Shown here piece by piece: positions 49,318-57,157 of a stretch of 64,000 nucleotides of DNA (the stretch's first letter is position 1; each line of letters starts with the position of its first letter). The notes under the pieces are model-generated. The model ran no database searches. It saw only the letters and a program-made list of their open reading frames with translations, and was not told where the DNA came from. The position numbers and the translations under genes were made by a program. Origin of the DNA: Betaproteobacteria bacterium (GTDB lineage: Bacteria; Pseudomonadota; Gammaproteobacteria; Burkholderiales; SG8-39); the NCBI GenBank assembly GCA_009693235.1, contig SHXR01000005.1:1-64000 (forward strand), given 5' to 3'.

Positions 49318-50658
49318 TCAGGTAGCGAGATTCTCGCGTAGCGTGCGGCCCGTATAGGCGGTTCGGTAACGCCCGCGCCGTTGCAGCTCGGGCACGAGGT
49401 AGTCGATGATGTTGAGCATGATCGCGCGTGGTGCGCCCTGCGATACGGAAATCATGAATCCGCCGCGCCGGCCGGTCGCCTCGAACATCTCCTCCAGCTG
49501 ATCGGCAACCTGCGCCGCGGTTCCCGCGATGGTGAGGCTATAGCCGGTGGCAGCGTGCAAGCCATGCCGGAAAAACTCTTCGCGAGTGATCTCGGCGTGC
49601 TCGCCGTATTTTTTCAGCAACAAACCCACGAATCCGACCGGCGATGCATTGGCGGCGACGATGCGCTCCTGCAGCTCGCGCAAAGAAAACCGCGGCGGCA
49701 GTTGCGACATGTCATAGCCAGAATTATGCGAGAGCCAAACGCCCGCGGCCTCCTCCGGAACGCCTTCCATCAGCGATTCACGCAGCGCAATGGCCTCGGC
49801 CTCGGTCTCACCGACGATGATGCGGATTGACCACAGGATACCGACCTTCTCTGGATCTTTGCCTTCGGCCACCAGTGCGACATCGAGTTCCTCGCGCTGT
49901 TTCACCATGAGCGGCAGCGCCTTGGTCAGTCCGAACACATGATCCGCGACATGCGCGGCCGCCTTCGTGCCACGCGGTGATCCCCCCGCCTGCAAGACGA
50001 TCGGGGAGATCTGCGGTGAGGGCACTACGCTGAGCGGCCCTTTGACCTTGAAGTATTTTCCCTTGTGGTTGATATGGCGCACCTTGGCGGGATCGGCCAC
50101 GATGCCGGTCTTCTTATCCCACACGAACGCATCAGGATCGACGCTGGTCCACAATGCACGGCACACATCGATGAACTCCTCCAGCCGATCGTAGCGATCG
50201 TTATGGTCGGGGAGCTCGTCGTACCCATAGTTGCCGTAGTCGGCGCGCCGCTGCGAGGTGACCACGTTGAACGCCATGCGACCGTTGGTAATATGGTCCA
50301 TTGAATTCAACAGACGCGCGGTATAAAACGGATGCATGAACGTGGACGAGTAGGTTAGACCGTAACCAATGTGGGAGGTCACGCGTGACATGGCGGTGAT
50401 CCACGGACTCATGTCGAATCGGGGCCAGGCGACACCGTAACGGACGGCGTCATCGATCGATCCCTTCCATGTGTCGGGGATGCCGGTCGAGTCGCCCAGA
50501 AATATCAAATCGAACCCACCACGCTCGGCGGTACGGGCCGCTTCTTCGAACATGCCTATGTTCGGGTGGTGCTGATCCACCCAGGATCCGGGCATCCGCC
50601 AATGCGACTCCACATGCGTCCATGAAATGTCGAAGGCGAGCTGAATGCGCTTTTTCAT
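49318..50658 (-). CDS. LLM class flavin-dependent oxidoreductase (NtaA/DmoA-like monooxygenase)
   Basis: FDLIFLGDSTGIPDTWKGS, ISHIGYGLTYSSTFMHPFYTARLLNSMDHITNGRMAFNVVTSQRRADYGNYG, SPQISPIVLQAGGSPRGTKAAAHVADHVF. Confidence 0.9.
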   Translation of the reverse strand: MKKRIQLAFDISWTHVESHWRMPGSWVDQHHPNIGMFEEAARTAERGGFDLIFLGDSTGIPDTWKGSIDDAVRYGVAWPRFDMSPWITAMSRVTSHIGYGLTYSSTFMHPFYTARLLNSMDHITNGRMAFNVVTSQRRADYGNYGYDELPDHNDRYDRLEEFIDVCRALWTSVDPDAFVWDKKTGIVADPAKVRHINHKGKYFKVKGPLSVVPSPQISPIVLQAGGSPRGTKAAAHVADHVFGLTKALPLMVKQREELDVALVAEGKDPEKVGILWSIRIIVGETEAEAIALRESLMEGVPEEAAGVWLSHNSGYDMSQLPPRFSLRELQERIVAANASPVGFVGLLLKKYGEHAEITREEFFRHGLHAATGYSLTIAGTAAQVADQLEEMFEATGRRGGFMISVSQGAPRAIMLNIIDYLVPELQRRGRYRTAYTGRTLRENLAT

Positions 50659-50806
50659 CGGTACCGACTCCAGTGTTCGCGACATACGATAACAGACGAA
50701 TTGGCCCGCAGAAAAAACCATAGGGTCTCCGCATTGCACCATTCCTGCGCGCCGCCACCCATATTCGTGCGTGGCAGCCATCCCTTTGTCAACGCGTGAT
50801 TGTTCG

Positions 50807-50905
50807 GGAAACGCTGATTAAACTATTTCGCGTAATCAGCGTAATCAGCGTTATCATATTATTCGGGGAGTTACGAGGGGGTGAGCACCCTTGTTCAGTT
50901 ATTCC
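50807..50905 (+). mobile_element. MITE-like repeat, copy 3 (99 bp, flanked by TTCG)
   Basis: TTCG|GGAAACGCTGATTAAACTATTTCGCGTAATCAGCGTAATCAGCG...CGGGGAGTTACGAGGGGGTGAGCACCCTTGTTCAGTTATTCC|TTCG. Contains a tandem AATCAGCGT duplication relative to the 89-bp copies. Confidence 0.82.
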
Positions 50906-51033
50906 TTCGGTTCATACTGAATCGCGATGAAGACCATGCGCGGCTCATCGCAGGAATCTGGCGAGGCCAAGGCGTCGCCCTGCCGCGATTTCGGGTCCCG
51001 TAGAAACGGATCGATTCACTGGAGTACTTGCTG

Positions 51034-51918
51034 ATGGGTGCTGCACAACTCGTTGAGCTTGCCGTCGGCGGGTTGGCGATCGGTTGCATCTACAGTCTCA
51101 TCGCGCTTGGCATGACGATGATCATCCGGGCCACCGGGATTGTTCACTTCGCGCAAGGCGAAGTGATGATGGTGGGGTCCGTGCTCGGCCTGTCTGCGCT
51201 GCTGCTCCTCCATCTGCCATTTCTGGCGGTCCTCTTGGTCGGCATGGCGATCGCGGGTATCGCTGCCGTGGCCATCGAGCTTGGCATCTATCGAACGCTG
51301 CGCATGCGGGGCACGCCGCTCGCCAACATCATCATCGCCACCATCGGCGTATCCATCTTGCTGCAAAACGTGGTGCAGCTCGCCTGGGGCTCGGAGCCCA
51401 AGTCCTATCCGAAGCTCTTCGCGACAGACCACTACACATTCGGCGCCGCCAAGTTATCGCCGCAACTGATCTGGATCATCGTGCTCGGTGTCGTCGTGAT
51501 GCTCGCGCTCCAGGCGTTCCTGCGCTGGACGCGCACCGGTATCGCGATGCAGGCAGCCGCGCAGGATCCGGAGGCGGCCCAGCTCATGGGCATCAATCTC
51601 ACCCGCAGCACCGCGATCACGTTCCTCATCGGCGGCGTGCTAGCCGGCGCCGCGGGCGTGTTGCTCGGATCGATGTTCTTTGCATCATTTAGCATGGGTT
51701 TTCTGCCCGGCATCAAAGCCTTCGTGGCCGCCACGCTGGGTGGCTTGGGCAGTATCGGCGGTGCGATGGTGGGCGGCATCCTGTTTGGTTTGCTGGAAAC
51801 GTTCGGCGCGGTGTGGATATCCACTGCCTACAAGGACGCGATCGGCATGGTGCTGTTGATTGTGATTCTGCTGGTGTTCCCGCAAGGGCTCGCCGGATTG
51901 GTGCGCCGTGGACGATAA
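51034..51918 (+). CDS. livH: Branched-chain amino acid-type ABC permease (LivH-like)
   Basis: LAVGGLAIGCIYSLIALGMTMIIRATGIVHFAQGEVMMVGSVLG. Confidence 0.9.
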   Translation: MGAAQLVELAVGGLAIGCIYSLIALGMTMIIRATGIVHFAQGEVMMVGSVLGLSALLLLHLPFLAVLLVGMAIAGIAAVAIELGIYRTLRMRGTPLANIIIATIGVSILLQNVVQLAWGSEPKSYPKLFATDHYTFGAAKLSPQLIWIIVLGVVVMLALQAFLRWTRTGIAMQAAAQDPEAAQLMGINLTRSTAITFLIGGVLAGAAGVLLGSMFFASFSMGFLPGIKAFVAATLGGLGSIGGAMVGGILFGLLETFGAVWISTAYKDAIGMVLLIVILLVFPQGLAGLVRRGR

Positions 51919-52900
51919 ATTCCCACGCACCCTCGTCTGGGCGGGACGCATCGTGATGTTTGCGATCCTTGCCGCGTTGCCGCTCATCAGTCAGCAGGAC
52001 TATTTCATTCACGTCGTGAGCCTCGCGCTGATCTTCGGCGTCGCCGCGCTTGGCATGCAGCTGCTGCTCGGATATGCCGGATTGCTGTCGGTCGGACAGG
52101 CGGCATTTCTCGGCATTGGCGCCTATACCTCGGCGATGCTCACCAAGGAACATGCCTGGCCATTTCTCGCGGCTTTTCTCGCAGCCGGCGTCGTGAGCGC
52201 ATTGGTGAGTCTCGTCCTCGTGCCGATCACGCGGCTACGCGGCATCTATCTTGGTGTTGCAACGCTGGGCTTTACGATCATCGTGCATCTTGTTATGGTC
52301 AACGAGGAGTGGTTGACCGGCGGAACCCTTGGCGTGCTCGCGATTCCCCATCCGAGCATCGGCCCATGGAAGCTTGGCAGTGAGGTCGCGGTGTACTACT
52401 TCTGCCTCGCCGTGCTGGTCATCGTGTTTCTCGCCTTTCATCGGCTTGGCGATTCGCGGTTCGGTCGCGCATTGCAGGCCATCCAGCTCGATGAGGACGC
52501 GGCGCGCGCGAGCGGGATCAACATCACCCTCGTCAAGAGTCAGTGCTTTGTGGTCGCCGCCGTCGTCACCGGGTTCGCCGGTTCGCTGTTCGCCCATCAC
52601 GCCCAGTACTTGAATCCCAACGACTTCACCTTCTGGAAGTCGATCGAAATTCTGATCATGGCCGCGGTCGGTGGTGTCGGCAGTCTCGCGGGCGCAGTCG
52701 TCGGTGCATTCGTCGTCGTGATCCTGCCGGAGGCGTTGCGCGCGATCGATCAGTGGCGCATGGTGATCTACGGGTCGCTGCTCATCGTGTTCATGGGCTT
52801 CGGGCCCCGGGGTATGGCGGGCCTGTTCGCCCTCGCAACGAGGTGGATCCTCGCACGTGGGCAGGCTGGCGTGCCGGTGGCGAAGGCGGCACGCCTATGA
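51908..52900 (+). CDS. livM: Branched-chain amino acid-type ABC permease (LivM-like)
   Basis: LGYAGLLSVGQAAFLGIGAYTSAMLTKEHAWPFL, GGVGSLAGAVVGAFVVVILPEAL. Confidence 0.92.
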   Translation: MDDKFPRTLVWAGRIVMFAILAALPLISQQDYFIHVVSLALIFGVAALGMQLLLGYAGLLSVGQAAFLGIGAYTSAMLTKEHAWPFLAAFLAAGVVSALVSLVLVPITRLRGIYLGVATLGFTIIVHLVMVNEEWLTGGTLGVLAIPHPSIGPWKLGSEVAVYYFCLAVLVIVFLAFHRLGDSRFGRALQAIQLDEDAARASGINITLVKSQCFVVAAVVTGFAGSLFAHHAQYLNPNDFTFWKSIEILIMAAVGGVGSLAGAVVGAFVVVILPEALRAIDQWRMVIYGSLLIVFMGFGPRGMAGLFALATRWILARGQAGVPVAKAARL

Positions 52901-53700
52901 CGCCCGTCCTTGAGATCGCCACGGTCACCCGCCGCTTCGGTGGGCTGGTCGCCATCGACGAGGTGACGACCGCCATCGCACCGGGTGAGATTCGCGGCAT
53001 TATCGGGCCCAACGGCGCCGGCAAGACCACCCTTCTCAACATCATGAGTGGTCATATGCGGCCATCGTCCGGCCGCGTCCTCTTTGCGGGCCGCGATATC
53101 ACGAAAGCGCGCGCCGACAAGGTCGCGGCAATGGGTGTGCGACGCACCTTTCAAAACGTGCGGCTATTCGGTGAGATGACCGTGCTTGGCAATGTACTCG
53201 TGGGCCTGCACGCCAACGGCCGGGCCGGCATCTTCGCTGCGTTATTGCGAACCGGCCGCCAGCGCCGCGAAGAACATTCCATGATCGACACCGCCATGCA
53301 GGCCCTCGAACGCGTCGGCCTCGCCGCCCAGGCCAACACCATCGCGTCATCGCTTGCCTACGGACACCGCAAAGTACTCGAAATCGCCCGGGCCATCGTC
53401 GCGGCACCGAAAGTGTTGCTGCTCGACGAACCGGCAGCGGGTCTCAATGCAAGCGAGGCCGCCAATCTCATCGGCGTCATCCGGCGCATCAATGCAGAGG
53501 GCGTCACCGTGGCGATCGTCGAGCACCACATGGAAGTGATCATGAAGGTGTGCTCACGCATTACCGTGCTCAACTACGGGAAGCACCTGGCCGAGGGGAC
53601 GCCCGCCGAAGTGCAGGGAAATGCACAGGTGATCGAGGCCTACCTGGGGCGCGGTGGCGTCGCCGAGCGGATCATGGAACTCAAGGCTGCCCATGCTTGA
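52897..53700 (+). CDS. livG: Branched-chain amino acid-type ABC ATP-binding protein (LivG-like)
   Basis: GPNGAGKTTLLNIMSGHMRPSSGRVLF, GVRRTFQNVRLFGEMTVLGNVLVGLH, LLLDEPAAGLNASEAANLI. Confidence 0.92.
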   Translation: MTPVLEIATVTRRFGGLVAIDEVTTAIAPGEIRGIIGPNGAGKTTLLNIMSGHMRPSSGRVLFAGRDITKARADKVAAMGVRRTFQNVRLFGEMTVLGNVLVGLHANGRAGIFAALLRTGRQRREEHSMIDTAMQALERVGLAAQANTIASSLAYGHRKVLEIARAIVAAPKVLLLDEPAAGLNASEAANLIGVIRRINAEGVTVAIVEHHMEVIMKVCSRITVLNYGKHLAEGTPAEVQGNAQVIEAYLGRGGVAERIMELKAAHA

Positions 53701-54433
53701 GCTCAAACATTTGCAGGTGGCCTACCGCGGCGTGCTGGCGTTGCATGATGTGAGTCTCATCGTCCATCGCGGCGAGATCGTCACCCTCATCGGCACGAAC
53801 GGCACCGGCAAGACCACGACGCTCAAGGCGATTTCCGGCCTGGTGCGCGCCACGCAAGGGAAAATTCTGTTGGAGGGCGAGCGGATCGAAGCGCTGGGTC
53901 CGGATCAGATCGTCGCACGCGGGATTGCGCATGTGCCCGAGGGCCGGCGCGTGTTTCCGCAGCTTTCCGTGCATGAGAACCTCACGGTCGGGGCGCATCT
54001 GGTGAAAGACAGCAAGGAGATCAGGCGTGTGCTGGATGAGGTCTTCGCGATGTTTCCGCGCCTTGCCGAGCGCAGGCGCCAGCTGGGTGAAACCCTCTCT
54101 GGTGGCGAACAGCAGATGCTCGCGCTCGGGCGCGCAATGATGTCAAAGCCCAGACTCCTGATGCTGGATGAGCCATCGCTTGGCCTCGCCCCGATGGTCG
54201 TCGAAGAAGTTGCGAAAGCGGTCCTTGCACTGCGCAAGACCGGCGTCACGGTGCTCCTCGTGGAGCAGAACGCGACGCTCGCGCTCGCCATGTGTGACCG
54301 CGGCTACGTGCTCGAACACGGACGCGTCACGCTGAGCGATACCGGCACAGCGCTGCAGCGCAATCCGCGCGTGATTTCAAGTTATCTCGGCGGCGGCGTC
54401 GCCGACGATAGGGTGGAGGTCCGGACTGCTTAA
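53693..54433 (+). CDS. livF: Branched-chain amino acid-type ABC ATP-binding protein (LivF-like)
   Basis: GTNGTGKTTTLKAISGLVRATQGKILLEGE, VPEGRRVFPQLSVHENLTVGA, LSGGEQQMLALGRAMMSKPRLLMLDEPSLGLAP. Stop TAA lies inside the TTAA flank of MITE copy 4. Confidence 0.93.
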   Translation: MLELKHLQVAYRGVLALHDVSLIVHRGEIVTLIGTNGTGKTTTLKAISGLVRATQGKILLEGERIEALGPDQIVARGIAHVPEGRRVFPQLSVHENLTVGAHLVKDSKEIRRVLDEVFAMFPRLAERRRQLGETLSGGEQQMLALGRAMMSKPRLLMLDEPSLGLAPMVVEEVAKAVLALRKTGVTVLLVEQNATLALAMCDRGYVLEHGRVTLSDTGTALQRNPRVISSYLGGGVADDRVEVRTA

Positions 54434-54522
54434 GGAAACGCTGTTAAGCTATCTCGCGTAATCGGCGTGACCATATTTTTCGGGGAGTTACGAGGGGGTG
54501 AGCACCCTTGTTCAGTTATTCC
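54434..54522 (+). mobile_element. MITE-like repeat, copy 4 (89 bp, flanked by TTAA)
   Basis: TTAA|GGAAACGCTGTTAAGCTATCTCGCGTAATCGGCGTGACCATATTTTTCGGGGAGTTACGAGGGGGTGAGCACCCTTGTTCAGTTATTCC|TTAA. Confidence 0.83.
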
Positions 54523-54546
54523 TTAACCGCAATGGAGGGCAATGCA

Positions 54547-55668
54547 ATGGTCAGAATGTCATTGGTCGCTACAGTGGTGTCGTTTGGATTCGCAGTGTTG
54601 GCAGGCAACGCGTTTGCGCAGGTGAAAATCGGCATTTTCGGTCCAATGACAGGAGATGCCGCGGGGTATGGGCAGAGCCTGCGTGAAGCCGTCGAAATGG
54701 TCGTTGCCGATAAGAACGCGAAAGGCGGTTTGCTTGGGCAGAAAATTCAAGTCGTCGTCGGCGACGATGCCGGCAAGCCCGAACAGGCAGTGAGCGTCGC
54801 TAAGCGTCTGGCGAGCAGCGATAATGTCGTCATCATGTTGGGCAGCATTTCAAGCCCTGCGAGTCTGGCCGCCTCGCAGGTCGCGCAGCAGACGCAAACG
54901 GCGCAGATCGTGATCTCTGGCACCGCCCAGCGCATTACCACGCAAGGCAATCCCTGGGTGTTCCGATCCGCCGTGCCCGACACGAAGCTTGCCGGTGATC
55001 TGGCCGATTTCGTCAACGAAAAATTCGCCGGCAAGAAGAAGGTCGCGTTCCTCTATGTGAACGACGACTTCGGACGGGGCGGTATCGAGGGGTTCAAGGC
55101 GCGCGCAAAAAACTACGGCATCGAGCCGGTCGCCGATGAGAAATACACGCGCGGCGATCTGGATTTCACTGCGCAGCTTGCTCGCATCAAGAACGCCAAT
55201 CCCGATTTCGTGGTCGAGTGGTCCCGCTACGCAGAGGGCGCGCTCATCGCCAAGCAACGCCTGCAAGCAGGCATCGGCGCGCCGTTCCTCGGCTCCGATG
55301 GCGCGGCGCATCCGAAGTATCTGGAGCTTGGTACGCCCTCGGTGAACGGCGTCTACTATGCGACCCACTTCAGCCCATCGACGGTGGCGGGCAACAAAAC
55401 CGGTGAAGCCTTCATCGAGCGGGTCAAGACGACGTTGAAAAAGGATCCGGACTTCGTCCACGCACAAGCGTTCGATGCGATTACCGCCGCCATCGCAGCA
55501 ATCGAGAAGGCCGGCTCGACCGACAAGACGAAAATTCGCGATGCGCTGCGCACGGTCGACTTCGACGGCGCACGCGGTCGCTTCAAGTTCGACCAGAAGG
55601 GCGATCCGGAACTGGTCACGCACATTGTGCTTGTCAGGGACGGCAAAGAAACCAACGGTCGCAAATAG
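54547..55668 (+). CDS. livK: ABC transporter substrate-binding protein (LivK-like)
   Basis: Signal peptide MVRMSLVATVVSFGFAVLAGNAFAQ, VKIGIFGPMTGDAAGYGQSLREAVEMVVADKNAKGGLLGQKIQVVVGDDAGKPEQAVSVAKRL; GGAGGG SD at about 54534. Confidence 0.92.
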   Translation: MVRMSLVATVVSFGFAVLAGNAFAQVKIGIFGPMTGDAAGYGQSLREAVEMVVADKNAKGGLLGQKIQVVVGDDAGKPEQAVSVAKRLASSDNVVIMLGSISSPASLAASQVAQQTQTAQIVISGTAQRITTQGNPWVFRSAVPDTKLAGDLADFVNEKFAGKKKVAFLYVNDDFGRGGIEGFKARAKNYGIEPVADEKYTRGDLDFTAQLARIKNANPDFVVEWSRYAEGALIAKQRLQAGIGAPFLGSDGAAHPKYLELGTPSVNGVYYATHFSPSTVAGNKTGEAFIERVKTTLKKDPDFVHAQAFDAITAAIAAIEKAGSTDKTKIRDALRTVDFDGARGRFKFDQKGDPELVTHIVLVRDGKETNGRK

Positions 55669-55680
55669 TCGAAAGGAGCC

Positions 55681-56928
55681 ATGATGAAAATAGAATACTT
55701 TCATTCCGATACGCCACGACCGCTGGCGAATTACTCCGAGGTCGTAAGCGCAGGTCCGTACGTCTTCCCGGCCGGTCAGGTCGCGACCGATTTCAAGAAC
55801 GGCATCGCACCGTCGGCCAAGCGCGGCGCATCGTTCCCGTACTACGGTTCGGACATCAAGCTGCAAACGCGGTACATCCTCGAGAATTTCAAGAAGACCT
55901 TCGTCGCGGCGGGTACATCGATCGACAACGTCATCAAGGCGCAGGTGTTCCTCACCGATCTCAACAACTTCAATGCGTTTGATGAGGTCTGGAAGGAATA
56001 TTTCAAGACGCCGCCGCCACGCACAACGATCGGCACGACCGCCCTGTTGCTGCCCGATGCATTGATCGAAATCGACCTGGTGGCCTACACGCCGGGAAAA
56101 GGAATCGAACGTCAAGCGATCAAATCGAGCGCGCCGCAACCGCTTGCCGTCTACACCGAGGCCTTCGTCTGCGGTCACCTCGTCTATGCCGCCGGGCAAC
56201 TTGCGAGTGACTTCAAGGCCGGCGTCCCGGCCGAAGCGCGCAAGGCGCCCGGTTTTCCCTACTATGGATCGGACATCAAACGGCAGACGCGATTCATCCT
56301 GGAAAACTGCAAGAAGACCTTTGAGGCGGCCGGCAGCTCCCTGGATGAAGTCGTCAAGGCGCAGGTGTTTCTGACCAATCTCAACGACTTCAACGAAATG
56401 GATGAAGTCTGGCGCGAATACTTCAAAACGCCGCCGCCCCGCACCACGGTGGGCACCACAGGTCTCCTGATTCAGGACTCCCTGGTCGAGATTGATCTCA
56501 TTGCGTCCAAAGGCATGAAGCGCGAAATCATCAAGTCCTCAGCACCGACGCCGATGGCCAATTACTCCGAAGCGTTCAAGGTCGGCGACATCGTGTTCGC
56601 GGCGGGGCAGATCGCGAGCGACTACAAGACCGGCGTGCCGCCGGAAGCGCGCATCGATCCGAACTTCCCATACTATGGATCGGCGATCAAGAAGCAGACC
56701 CGCTTCATTCTCGAGAATTTGAAGAGGACGTTCGAGGCGGCGGGTTCTTCGCTCGATCACGTCGTGAAGTCGCAGGTATTCCTCACCGATCCCAACAACT
56801 TCAACGGATTCGACGAGGTGTGGCGCGAATACTTCAAGGTACCGCCGCCGCGCACAACGGTCGGGACGAGCGGCTTGCTCGTAAAGGACACTCTGGTGGA
56901 GATCGATCTGGTGGGCGTGGTGAAGTAG
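55681..56928 (+). CDS. Triple-domain RidA (YjgF/YER057c/UK114) family protein
   Basis: Three tandem homologous units of about 135-144 aa (aa 1-144, 145-279, 280-415), each with YSE-[10-12 aa]-AGQ-[IVL]-A-[ST]-D, FPYYGS-I--QTR-ILEN-K-TF-AAG, VFLT--N-FN--DEVW-EYFK-PPPRTT-GT and a terminal (V/I)EIDL. Confidence 0.93.
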   Translation: MMKIEYFHSDTPRPLANYSEVVSAGPYVFPAGQVATDFKNGIAPSAKRGASFPYYGSDIKLQTRYILENFKKTFVAAGTSIDNVIKAQVFLTDLNNFNAFDEVWKEYFKTPPPRTTIGTTALLLPDALIEIDLVAYTPGKGIERQAIKSSAPQPLAVYTEAFVCGHLVYAAGQLASDFKAGVPAEARKAPGFPYYGSDIKRQTRFILENCKKTFEAAGSSLDEVVKAQVFLTNLNDFNEMDEVWREYFKTPPPRTTVGTTGLLIQDSLVEIDLIASKGMKREIIKSSAPTPMANYSEAFKVGDIVFAAGQIASDYKTGVPPEARIDPNFPYYGSAIKKQTRFILENLKRTFEAAGSSLDHVVKSQVFLTDPNNFNGFDEVWREYFKVPPPRTTVGTSGLLVKDTLVEIDLVGVVK

Positions 56929-57157
56929 GCGCCGCCGGCCCCTTTCACGAGGGGGCCGCACGGTGCCGCGTGCCGGGACTTGAATGAGAGGGGGCACGAT
57001 CGGCTGGAATTGGCGAATGGCGCCTCTAATGTGTAGGGAAAAGCAAAGCGCCTTTCGCCTTAATCAAGGTAGACTTGGTTCGACCTCTTTGAATACGCTA
57101 TCGGGTGCTACGGAACGTGCCGCGTTTTTGCCCCACAGTTTCCTACGCATGGGCTTC

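Noticed and set aside
50807-54522. Classical composite transposon
   Set aside because: The bracketing repeats are 89-99 bp with no transposase, and no TSD matching across the outer ends (TTCG versus TTAA), so movement as a unit is not shown.
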